Of a DNA stretch of 64,000 bases, positions 51,592 to 59,581 are shown one piece after another. Location of the stretch: assembly GCF_014596745.1 (NCBI RefSeq), contig NZ_JABTCF010000005.1, positions 186,001-250,000 on the forward strand, in the 5' to 3' direction. Each line of letters begins with the position of its first letter. The first letter of the stretch is position 1. The position numbers and the translations under genes are program-made. The stretch is from Maribacter aquimaris. GTDB lineage: Bacteria; Bacteroidota; Bacteroidia; Flavobacteriales; Flavobacteriaceae. The notes under the pieces were generated by a model. It saw only the letters and a list, made by a program, of their open reading frames with translations, was not told where the DNA came from and ran no database searches.

Positions 51592-53016
51592 ATGAAAAAA
51601 ATATTTGTCCTATTAATGGTTTTTACAGGTCTAATGTCCTGTAATGACGATATTACCGATGTAAATGTTGACCTAAAGAATCCATCAGAGGTTCCCGGCG
51701 AATATACATTTACTTACGGCACAAAAGAGCTGTTCGATCAAATGGTCAACACAAATTCGAACCTCAACCCTTTTAGGCTTCTTTCCCAACAATGGACAGA
51801 GGTTCAGTATACCCAAGAGGCTAATTATCAATTTAGCGATAGGGATGTAATGGGAAACCATTGGAATTACCTATATGCAAGGGCTTTAGGAAATTTGAAT
51901 TCTTCAATTCTTACACTGGAAGAATTAGGTGTCCAGGTTACTGATGAGGGTGAAGCCACACGACAAAACCAAATTGCCATGGCCATGACGCTAAAGGTTT
52001 ACGCTTTTCAAGTTTTGGTAGACACCTTTGGTAATGTTCCCTTTTCTGAAGCTTTGGATACAGAAAATGTTACTCCTGTATATGATGATGCTGCCACAAT
52101 TTATTCCAGTTTGCTTTCTCAAATAAATGAAGCCTTAGGAAAATTTGATTCTGCAAACGATATTTATGGAGGGGACCTTATCTATAGTGGTGATATCTCC
52201 AAATGGATTAAATTCGCCAATAGCCTTAAACTTAGAATGGCGATTAGGCTAGCGGATGTAGACCCTACAACATCCAAGTCCATGGCAGAAGCAGCCATAA
52301 TCGATGGTGTAATGACCTCTAATGATGACAACGCTACCATTATGTACGAATCCGCTTCCCCAAACACCAATCCATTATGGGAAGACTTGGTTGAAAGTGG
52401 CCGTGATGATTTTGCACCGGCAAACACCATTGTTGATATTATGAATGATTTGGATGATCCACGAAGAACCGTATATTTCACAGATTTGGATGGGGAATAC
52501 GTGGGTGGCGAATATGGATTGGTTTTGGATTATGGAACCGTTTCCCATATAGGTACGTTATTTTTAGACCCAGAACTACCAGGGGTAATCATGGATTATA
52601 GTGAGGTAGAGTTTCTTTTGGCCGAAGCTGCTGCCAGAGGCTATTCAACCACTTCCAATGCTTCGGTTCATTACGAAAATGCAATTAGAGCCTCTTTTGA
52701 ATTTTGGGACCTGGCTGATGACGCTGATACCTATCTCCTAAATGCAGACGTGGCATATGATGCCTCTAATTGGAAAGAATCCATTGGAACCCAAAAATAC
52801 TTGGCGCTTTACAATAGGGGCTTCGAGGCTTGGTCTTCATGGAGAGCTTTGGATTACCCCCAATTGAACCAAGCTGCTGGAACACCTTTAGCTGTACCAG
52901 TAAGATTGGTTTACCCATTGGACGAACCATTGGTCAATGGCGAAAATTATGACCAAGCAAGTTCAGCAATTGGTGGTAATGAATATGAAACCAAAATTTT
53001 CTGGGATGTAAACTAA
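51592..53016 (+). CDS. SusD/RagB-like nutrient-binding outer-membrane lipoprotein (unit 3)
   Basis: 474 aa from ATG at 51592; an earlier in-frame TTG overlaps the susC end. Lipoprotein signal ends GLMSCNDDITDVNVDLKNPS. Features of the SusD-like_2 group: AMTLKVYAFQVLVDTFGNVP, PFSEALDTEN, ISKWIKFANSLKLRMAIRLA and the end YPLDEPLVNGENYDQ. It has no insertion like that of unit 2. No third lipoprotein follows; the unit ends with a terminator. Confidence 0.93.
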   Translation: MKKIFVLLMVFTGLMSCNDDITDVNVDLKNPSEVPGEYTFTYGTKELFDQMVNTNSNLNPFRLLSQQWTEVQYTQEANYQFSDRDVMGNHWNYLYARALGNLNSSILTLEELGVQVTDEGEATRQNQIAMAMTLKVYAFQVLVDTFGNVPFSEALDTENVTPVYDDAATIYSSLLSQINEALGKFDSANDIYGGDLIYSGDISKWIKFANSLKLRMAIRLADVDPTTSKSMAEAAIIDGVMTSNDDNATIMYESASPNTNPLWEDLVESGRDDFAPANTIVDIMNDLDDPRRTVYFTDLDGEYVGGEYGLVLDYGTVSHIGTLFLDPELPGVIMDYSEVEFLLAEAAARGYSTTSNASVHYENAIRASFEFWDLADDADTYLLNADVAYDASNWKESIGTQKYLALYNRGFEAWSSWRALDYPQLNQAAGTPLAVPVRLVYPLDEPLVNGENYDQASSAIGGNEYETKIFWDVN

Positions 53017-53042
53017 TTTCATCCTTTTGATATTATTAGAAG

Positions 53043-53071
53043 AAAACCACCTCAATTGAGGTGGTTTTTTT
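53043..53071 (+). terminator. Intrinsic terminator after SusCD unit 3
   Basis: AAAACCACCTC and GAGGTGGTTTT form a near-perfect stem around AATT and pass into a T-run. The stem also covers the -33 region of the rlmB promoter. Confidence 0.9.
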
Positions 53072-53082
53072 ATTTACCTTTG
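53056..53082 (+). promoter_or_regulatory. rlmB promoter, probably giving a leaderless transcript
   Basis: TACCTTTG (53075-53082) matches TAnnTTTG, with TTG at 53056-53058, 16 bases upstream. The rlmB ATG begins at 53087, four bases after the box, about where transcription would start. The mRNA would have almost no 5' leader. Confidence 0.55.
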
Positions 53083-53086
53083 CCCC

Positions 53087-53824
53087 ATGGAAAAACCCAC
53101 CCAAATTTACGGTATCAGAGCCATCATCGAAGCGATCAATGCCGGTGAGACCATTGATAAGATCTTTATACAAAAAGGACTTAAAGGTGATTTATCCAAG
53201 GAATTGGAAGGCTTGATTCGAAAAAACGGTATCAATGTATCCTATGTTCCGCCTGAGAAATTATACAGACTTACCAAAAACAACCACCAAGGGGTTATTG
53301 CAAACATTTCACCGATTACCTTCTACGAACTTGAAACCCTTGTAGAAAAGGTAATCGAAAACAAAGAAGCCCCTCTATTCCTATTGCTCGACCAACTTTC
53401 CGATGTTCGTAATTTCGGAGCCATTATCAGGACCGCTGAATGTACCGGTGTTGACGGCATCATTATCCAAAAGAAAGGTGCTGCGCCCGTGACTGCCGAC
53501 ACCATCAAAACATCTGCCGGTGCAGCCTTTAAAGTTCCTATTGCGAAAGTAGACCATATTAAGGATGCCGTCTATTATCTTCAAGCTTCCGGAGTCTCAG
53601 TAACGGTTGCCACTGAAAAAACCACCAACACCGTTTATGATGTTTCTTTTAAGGAGCCTACTGCCATTGTAATGGGTGCCGAAGACAAAGGTGTTTCCCC
53701 TTCTGTGATCAAAGCAGCCGACCAAACCGCCAAGCTTCCATTGCTGGGTGAAATAGGATCATTGAATGTTTCCGTGGCCTGCGGTGTATTCCTTTACGAA
53801 GTGGTTCGCCAAAGGATGGATTGA
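53087..53824 (+). CDS. rlmB: 23S rRNA (guanosine-2251)-2'-O-methyltransferase, SpoU family
   Basis: 245 aa. The N-terminal L30e-like substrate-binding domain (IYGIRAIIEAINAGETIDKI) is followed by a knotted SPOUT catalytic domain. That domain has motifs LLLDQLSDVRNFGAIIRTAE, VMGAEDKGVSP and LLGEIGSLNVSVACGVFLYE. It methylates a P-loop guanosine of 23S rRNA using SAM. RlmB is the best fit, but other TrmH-type substrates cannot be excluded by sequence alone. Its stop touches the stop of the rhomboid gene on the other strand with no gap. Confidence 0.92.
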   Translation: MEKPTQIYGIRAIIEAINAGETIDKIFIQKGLKGDLSKELEGLIRKNGINVSYVPPEKLYRLTKNNHQGVIANISPITFYELETLVEKVIENKEAPLFLLLDQLSDVRNFGAIIRTAECTGVDGIIIQKKGAAPVTADTIKTSAGAAFKVPIAKVDHIKDAVYYLQASGVSVTVATEKTTNTVYDVSFKEPTAIVMGAEDKGVSPSVIKAADQTAKLPLLGEIGSLNVSVACGVFLYEVVRQRMD

Positions 53825-54574
53825 TCAATCTTTTGTCACATCCCTTCCTTCTTCCGGCTTGTAATGATAGGTAACCCGAATGGGTTCATCTCCCTGGTCC
53901 ATTATTTCGGGCTTTGTTTCAATAAAATTTCCGTCTTCATCAAAATGTTTTAAAAACTCGTCGGCCTCCTCATTATAATCCTCATGTTCCCAATCGAACT
54001 TTTTAGGCGAGGGTGTTTTGGCCTTCATGAAAAAAGCCAATAAAAGTCCGGCAATGAATCCGCCCAAATGTCCTTCCCAGGATATACCATCCTCAATAGG
54101 AAAAACATACCACAAAAGACTACCATAGATGAATACAACGACCAGTGAAAGTGCCACCAATCTGTAGTACTTTGAAAAAATACCCTTGAAAAATATAAAA
54201 CTGGCCAATACGTAAATCATACCACTAGCCCCAATATGGTACGAAGACCGCCCAACAAACCACGTAAACAATCCCGAAAACAACAAACCATATACCAACA
54301 CCCTAATAGCAATATCCTTGTAGAAATAAAACAAGGATGCCGTTAATATGGCCAGCGGTATGGTATTGTTGTACAAATGTTCGACCGAACCATGGATAAA
54401 CGGACTTAGGAATATCCCCCTCAAGCCTTTCAAGGTTCTAGGATATACCCCAAATTCATTAAAATTGGTATGTAACTGTAGTTCTAACCAAAAAACGGCC
54501 CATATCAAAATGACCCCTACCAAAGGAGCAACTACGACCGAGTTGGTGAACTTAAAATATTTACTATCAGACAT
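53825..54574 (-). CDS. Rhomboid family intramembrane serine protease
   Basis: 249 aa with about six helices. The catalytic Ser117 sits in GASGM and His169 in WEGHLGGFIAGLLLAFF; the upstream HGSVEHLYNNTIPLAIL carries conserved loop residues. The C-terminal 60 residues form a soluble acidic tail (KKFDWEHEDYNEEADEFLKH). It cleaves membrane-embedded substrates; the target is unknown. It is tail-to-tail with rlmB and divergent from rarA. Confidence 0.93.
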   Translation of the reverse strand: MSDSKYFKFTNSVVVAPLVGVILIWAVFWLELQLHTNFNEFGVYPRTLKGLRGIFLSPFIHGSVEHLYNNTIPLAILTASLFYFYKDIAIRVLVYGLLFSGLFTWFVGRSSYHIGASGMIYVLASFIFFKGIFSKYYRLVALSLVVVFIYGSLLWYVFPIEDGISWEGHLGGFIAGLLLAFFMKAKTPSPKKFDWEHEDYNEEADEFLKHFDEDGNFIETKPEIMDQGDEPIRVTYHYKPEEGRDVTKD

Positions 54575-54724
54575 TCCTTCTATATAACCTCATCATATTC
54601 AAAAAACCTACCACAATCCACAAACATGTTAAATTGTCATTTATTCACTATCCAATCCTTAATTTGTTTACAATACCATATACTTAGAAACGGCTCAATC
54701 ACAACTTTGTTTTAAATTTACCTT

Positions 54725-56002
54725 ATGAATGAACCATTGGCAGAAAGGGTACGCCCAAAAACCTTAGAGGACTATATTAGCCAAAACCATTTGGTCGGTG
54801 AGCAGGGTTCTTTGACCCACCAAATTAAAAAAGGAATAATTCCATCCTTAATATTATGGGGGCCTCCAGGAACCGGAAAGACCACCTTGGCCAATATCAT
54901 AGCCCATGAGAGCAAAAGACCGTTCTATACCCTGAGCGCCATCAATAGTGGCGTTAAGGATATTCGTGAGGTTATTGATAAGGCCAAACAAAGTGGTGGA
55001 CTCTTCACGTCTAAGAATCCTATCTTATTTATTGACGAGATCCACAGATTCAGTAAGTCACAACAGGACTCCCTATTGGGCGCAGTTGAAAAAGGCTGGG
55101 TAACCCTCATTGGGGCCACTACGGAAAATCCGAGTTTTGAAGTAATTCCCGCCTTATTGTCCCGTTGCCAAGTGTATGTTCTGAACGCCTTTGGCAAAGA
55201 AGACCTAGAAGCCCTTCTGGCAAGAGCCATGCAACAGGATACCTTCCTGAAATCAAAGAAAATAAAGCTTAAGGAGACCGAGGCATTATTGCGATTATCA
55301 GGTGGTGATGGCCGAAAACTATTGAACATCTTTGAATTGGTGGTGAATTCAGAACAGTCCGACACCATTACCATAACAGACAAGTCGGTATTAAGTAAAG
55401 TGCAAAGTAATACCGTGCTTTACGACAAAACAGGGGAACAGCATTATGATATTATCTCAGCCTTTATCAAATCAATTCGGGGAAGCGACCCCAATGGTGC
55501 CGTGTATTGGTTGGCGCGAATGATTGAGGGCGGAGAGGACATCAAGTTCATTGCCCGAAGAATGTTGATTTCCGCCTCCGAAGATATAGGTCTTGCCAAC
55601 CCTACTGCTTTGGTTATCGCGAATAACACCTTTCAGGCCGTAACGACCATTGGTTACCCAGAAGCACGGATAATCCTAAGCCAATGTGCCATTTATCTTG
55701 CTACTTCAGCAAAAAGCAATGCCAGTTATATGGCCATCAATACGGCCCAGCAGGCCGTTAAACAGACAGGCAACCTATCGGTTCCCCTACCCTTGCGTAA
55801 CGCACCGACCAAATTGATGAAAGATTTGGGTTATGGCAAGGATTACAAGTACGCCCATGAATATGAAAACAATTTCGTGGATGAAGAGTTTTTACCAGAA
55901 GAGCTAAAAGGAACAAGCTTCTACAAACCGGGTAAAAACCCACGGGAAAATGCCATTGATGATTTTTTGAAAAAACGTTGGAAAGGCAAATATGATCTTT
56001 AG
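54725..56002 (+). CDS. rarA: Replication-associated recombination protein A, AAA+ ATPase (RarA/MgsA)
   Basis: 425 aa. Walker A LWGPPGTGKTTLA, Walker B ILFIDEIHRFSKSQQDSLL, sensor region LIGATTENPSFEV and arginine finger ALLSRC are all present. The C-terminal tetramerisation domain includes GSDPNGAVYWLARMIEGGED and RRMLISASEDIGLANPTAL. It acts at stalled replication forks in concert with RecA and SSB. Its stop overlaps the stop of the convergent unknown gene by four bases. Confidence 0.95.
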   Translation: MNEPLAERVRPKTLEDYISQNHLVGEQGSLTHQIKKGIIPSLILWGPPGTGKTTLANIIAHESKRPFYTLSAINSGVKDIREVIDKAKQSGGLFTSKNPILFIDEIHRFSKSQQDSLLGAVEKGWVTLIGATTENPSFEVIPALLSRCQVYVLNAFGKEDLEALLARAMQQDTFLKSKKIKLKETEALLRLSGGDGRKLLNIFELVVNSEQSDTITITDKSVLSKVQSNTVLYDKTGEQHYDIISAFIKSIRGSDPNGAVYWLARMIEGGEDIKFIARRMLISASEDIGLANPTALVIANNTFQAVTTIGYPEARIILSQCAIYLATSAKSNASYMAINTAQQAVKQTGNLSVPLPLRNAPTKLMKDLGYGKDYKYAHEYENNFVDEEFLPEELKGTSFYKPGKNPRENAIDDFLKKRWKGKYDL

Positions 56003-56847
56003 AATTTTATATTCAATGCCTCAGTTGTCATGGTACCGTTGGTATTATACTCCAAATACCATTTCCCTTCTTTTTTGAATACCATACCATTCTTTTCATT
56101 GGCCACTGTAAAAACATCGGGGATGGAAGTTCGATATATCTTTAAACGAATTTTAGGGGTACTATCTACCAGCTGAAAACCGTTTTCTATTTCCTGAGCG
56201 TACAATATGCCGGAATAATCTTCCTTTTCTGCCATTACCACCACTTCTACAGGCTCCGCTTGTTCAATATTTGACACTACAGGCTCCTTACTTCCATACG
56301 CTTGGTTTTCAGGGGTAGCAACCTGCTGAACAACCCCTACGTTAGGCTTGTTCTTAGGTTCAATTTGCTTTTCAACAACCTCCGTAACAACAACTGGCAC
56401 GGAAACTTCCTCCGTTTCTGAAGGTGAATAGGTATAATTGGAGGCTTTGATCGTTGTAAAGGCCTCTGTCAATGCTTCCCTATATGAACTCTCATATTGT
56501 TTCTTCTTACTGGTTCCCATCATCGTCGTCAACACTTCCTTCGAAGCACAGTCCTTCAAGGTCAACGATGTTTTAGTGGTGAACATGGAGGACTCATCAT
56601 TCAACAAGACCTGTAATCCCAAACAACGATTCCGTTCCAGATCAGGTGGTAAGGCATCATCATAAACAGCATCAAAACCATTCTGGGTGAATAAATATTT
56701 GATCAACGTACTGGTTTTATATTGGTTTTCCTTTTTGAAGGCATCGAATTTTTTAGGTACGATGATATATTTATAGGCATTTAAATTTTCTTGGGAATAC
56801 CCATAGGATATACCAAAAACAACAAGTAATACGATAAGTTTTTTCAT
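55999..56847 (-). CDS. Exported protein of unknown function, 282 aa
   Basis: Signal peptide MKKLIVLLVVFGISYGYS, cut before Gln19; no lipobox. The N-terminal domain of about 110 residues is well structured (YKYIIVPKKFDAFKKENQYK, LIKYLFTQNGFDAVYDDALP, TKTSLTLKDCASKEVLTT). Then comes a Pro/Glu/Val-rich linker (about 135-215) and a small C-terminal domain (YSGILYAQEIENGFQLVDST, KNGMVFKKEGKWYLEYN). I do not recognise a named family. It is the third gene of the operon with the DUF5723-like porin and the 182-aa lipoprotein, 13 bases after the former, and is probably part of the same envelope function. Confidence 0.78.
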   Translation of the reverse strand: MKKLIVLLVVFGISYGYSQENLNAYKYIIVPKKFDAFKKENQYKTSTLIKYLFTQNGFDAVYDDALPPDLERNRCLGLQVLLNDESSMFTTKTSLTLKDCASKEVLTTMMGTSKKKQYESSYREALTEAFTTIKASNYTYSPSETEEVSVPVVVTEVVEKQIEPKNKPNVGVVQQVATPENQAYGSKEPVVSNIEQAEPVEVVVMAEKEDYSGILYAQEIENGFQLVDSTPKIRLKIYRTSIPDVFTVANEKNGMVFKKEGKWYLEYNTNGTMTTEALNIKF

Positions 56848-56860
56848 GAAATCCGTTCTA

Positions 56861-58294
56861 TCATTTCTTACCCCAAGATATGATATTTAATCCGAATTGG
56901 AAAGATGTATAATTACTATCTGCTATATTCCTATAAGCGAGTAAATTATCCGCCATGAGATAGAAATTAACAGGTCCGGCCTGGATGCTTGCCCCTAAAC
57001 CTATATTGGTGAACGTGAATTTATCGGCAGTATAGGTAGTCTTAATGGCCATAAAATTTCCAAACCTACGCTGATAAAATGCCGTAATGGCACTTTGGGG
57101 ACCTCTGGGCCTATTGATGACATAAAGTTGGCCACCCACACTATTGCGATATTTGACCGTATTGGGGCCTTTGCCACTCGTACGATAATCACAATCACAT
57201 TGTGCAGAACCCTGCATGGGTTCCCCAAAATTATAACGAATTGAACCGTATAACTTGGTAGGCCTAAAAGTGAGATAGCTTGTCGTTTCCTTCTCAAAAG
57301 GAATGAACCCTTCTACATCATCCACAAGATTTTGCCAAAAATCCTGATTGGGATCTGACAAGGCATCCGGCAATATAATTTCCATGCCTTCAATCGTTGC
57401 ACTTCCTTGCAACGCAAAATTCTCAACATCGTTTGCATGATAAACGAACCCAAGATCCAATAGGCTACCGGTCAATACCGTCTGGGAATTTAAATAATAG
57501 GTGAAACCCAGGTCAACCCCCAAACCAAGATCACCTCCAAAAAGCCCCCTTTTGATCACTGTTGCAGGTATATTATCATCATCATGGGCATGATCAATGG
57601 CATTTACCCCGGAAGTCCTAAGCTCCAAATCAGCATTAAGCGTACTTGCAAAAGTATTGTTCTGACCTTCAGTGGTTACAAAATAGCCTTCATTATTGAC
57701 CGAATTAAAATCGAATATACTGGAGTAAATCTTTCCCCTAGCCCCTAGAATCAGATCACTGCTTACTTTCTTGTTGACCCCAAAATGAAAAACATTGAGC
57801 ATTTCACCACGTGTCTTCAAATGGCTCAGGTCAAATCGTTGATTAAGTCGATCTGCATTGCCTTCGTAACCTAAAATAGCATAATCCCGGAACCAATATC
57901 CTATGGCATCCCCTTCATTGTACAATCCAAAAGAATAAAAAACACTTGGATCCTTGCCCCGGAACCCCCCATTGAAGATTTCCACTTGATAGGTCCCACT
58001 CAACTCATCCTGAACGGACATTCCGTATATGGCCCTATCACGGACTTTATCATTGATATTGAGCCCATCATCCGCAAAAATATCATTGACCGAAATACCG
58101 CTGGATCCGGCTTGAAACGAAATTCCGGATAAAGCAGGAATCCCGGCATACCATGAAAAATCGGTTTCCATACCCGGATTGATCATCAAAGCTTGGGGCA
58201 CTTCCGTGAAATCATATAATAATTGTTTGTTCTGGGCATGCACAAATAGTCCAGCCCATAACGCGGTTATGATAAAATATTTCCTTGCTATCAT
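56861..58294 (-). CDS. DUF5723-type outer-membrane beta-barrel protein
   Basis: 477 aa. Signal peptide 1-20 (MIARKYFIITALWAGLFVHA). The mature part alternates short amphipathic strands with Gly/Asn turns (SWYAGIPALSGISFQAGSSG, NVFHFGVNKKVSSDLILGAR, RPTKLYGSIRYNFGEPM, AITAFYQRRFGNFMAIKTTY), the look of an outer-membrane barrel. It resembles the DUF5723 group found widely in Flavobacteriia, related in style to PorP/SprF-type barrels of the type IX secretion region, although a T9SS role is not shown. A CDCDY pair of cysteines sits in a loop. Its start overlaps the stop of the upstream lipoprotein gene (ATGA). Confidence 0.8.
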   Translation of the reverse strand: MIARKYFIITALWAGLFVHAQNKQLLYDFTEVPQALMINPGMETDFSWYAGIPALSGISFQAGSSGISVNDIFADDGLNINDKVRDRAIYGMSVQDELSGTYQVEIFNGGFRGKDPSVFYSFGLYNEGDAIGYWFRDYAILGYEGNADRLNQRFDLSHLKTRGEMLNVFHFGVNKKVSSDLILGARGKIYSSIFDFNSVNNEGYFVTTEGQNNTFASTLNADLELRTSGVNAIDHAHDDDNIPATVIKRGLFGGDLGLGVDLGFTYYLNSQTVLTGSLLDLGFVYHANDVENFALQGSATIEGMEIILPDALSDPNQDFWQNLVDDVEGFIPFEKETTSYLTFRPTKLYGSIRYNFGEPMQGSAQCDCDYRTSGKGPNTVKYRNSVGGQLYVINRPRGPQSAITAFYQRRFGNFMAIKTTYTADKFTFTNIGLGASIQAGPVNFYLMADNLLAYRNIADSNYTSFQFGLNIISWGKK

Positions 58295-58839
58295 TCTTTT
58301 ATTCGAACCTTGAATTTAGCGCTACTCTTAAGGGTAACCATAGGATTTGCCTGGGAGGATGTACTTAAAGTATCCCCAAGGTTCGTGGCAGTCACGAAAA
58401 TACTGGAGGTATTTTTAATAATATTGATATCCTCACCATAAGGACCATAGTAGGTTTCATTGATCAAAACCGCAGTAGGCTCCGGACCCAAAACAAATTG
58501 TTCGGTATCCAAGACGGTTCCTGCCTCATCCAAAAACTGGATTTTCACCTCCAAAGGTTTGCTTGTCGTATTCTCGACCTCATACGTAAGCACGCCATCA
58601 ATCACCCTTTTTGAAAAAACATCCTCTGAAAAAGCATCAAAATTAAAATCGCGGGAGTAGACATTCGTTCCGGTCAATTGGTTGATCGATCTTTCCGGAA
58701 CCTCCAAATAAAGTATACTGGCCTCATAGGTCGGGGTCACACTAAGGTCTTCATATTGATCAAAATCCTGTTCCTCAACACATGACATAATCATTAGGGT
58801 TGCGAATACAACCCACAAATAAGTTCCAATCCTTTTCAT
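58291..58839 (-). CDS. Lipoprotein of unknown function, 182 aa
   Basis: Lipoprotein signal (WVVFATLMIMSCVEEQDFDQ) with acidic residues after the cysteine. The mature 160 residues are beta-rich, like an Ig or fibronectin-type fold (TPTYEASILYLEVPERSINQ, LTYEVENTTSKPLEVKIQFL, SSIFVTATNLGDTLSTSSQ, SAKFKVRIKE). No family is claimed. It is the first gene of a three-gene operon with an overlapping barrel gene and an exported protein. Confidence 0.78.
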   Translation of the reverse strand: MKRIGTYLWVVFATLMIMSCVEEQDFDQYEDLSVTPTYEASILYLEVPERSINQLTGTNVYSRDFNFDAFSEDVFSKRVIDGVLTYEVENTTSKPLEVKIQFLDEAGTVLDTEQFVLGPEPTAVLINETYYGPYGEDINIIKNTSSIFVTATNLGDTLSTSSQANPMVTLKSSAKFKVRIKE

Positions 58840-58891
58840 TCCTTCATCCCTTTAGCGATAAAAAAGCTTATAATGTTATACTATGATAACT

Positions 58892-59581
58892 CTACAAATA
58901 TCTTTTTATTTCACTTAAATCATGAATCATTTGACAAATTTCGTGCTCTGGTTCATTATGTGCGTTAAAGTGCAACGCATGAAAGCCAACTGCCTTGGCC
59001 CCAAGGATATCCGCCTCCAAACTATCCCCTATCATCATGGAACTTTCGGAGGTAGTATGCGCCCTATCCAATGCCAATTCAAAAATCCGGGGGTTCGGTT
59101 TTTTGACCCCGGCCATTTCAGAATTGACCACCTGATCAAAATAGTCCCGAATATTGGAATTTATCAACTTTTTCTCCTGTACTTCCTCAAAACCATTGGT
59201 AATGATATGAAGTTTGTATTTTGGCTTTAAATACTCCAACACCTCCAGAGCATGGGGGAAAAGATGGTTAAATGAAGACAGGTACTCGATATAATCAATG
59301 GCCAATTGATCTATAAGGGAATCCGGAAGCTTATAATCCAGGTCATCAAACACGGTTTTCAAACGTTGGTAACGCAATTCCGATTTCGATATTTTTTCTT
59401 CCCGATATAGCTTCCAATAGGCCAGATTTATGGGAATATAGACTTCGAGAAAATCATGCAAATCGACCTCAACATGATGTTCTTTCAGGATTTTCTCAAA
59501 AGTAAGTGCAGAGTTTTTCTCAAAATCCCAAAGGGTATGATCCAAATCAAAAAACACATCCGATATCTTTTTACTATACAT
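58892..59581 (-). CDS. YjjG-type HAD phosphatase (noncanonical pyrimidine nucleotidase)
   Basis: 229 aa. HAD motif I VFFDLDHTLWDFEKNSALTF (DLDHT at 12-16), motif II near HIITNGFEEVQ, motif III in SEMAGVKKPNPRIFELAL and motif IV MIGDSLEADILGAKAVGF. The wording of motif I and the FDQVVNSEMAGVKKP stretch are typical of YjjG nucleotidases, which dephosphorylate non-canonical dNMPs and so clean the nucleotide pool. It shares 8 bases with the end of the deacetylase-like gene upstream, so the two are co-expressed. Confidence 0.88.
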   Translation of the reverse strand: MYSKKISDVFFDLDHTLWDFEKNSALTFEKILKEHHVEVDLHDFLEVYIPINLAYWKLYREEKISKSELRYQRLKTVFDDLDYKLPDSLIDQLAIDYIEYLSSFNHLFPHALEVLEYLKPKYKLHIITNGFEEVQEKKLINSNIRDYFDQVVNSEMAGVKKPNPRIFELALDRAHTTSESSMMIGDSLEADILGAKAVGFHALHFNAHNEPEHEICQMIHDLSEIKRYL

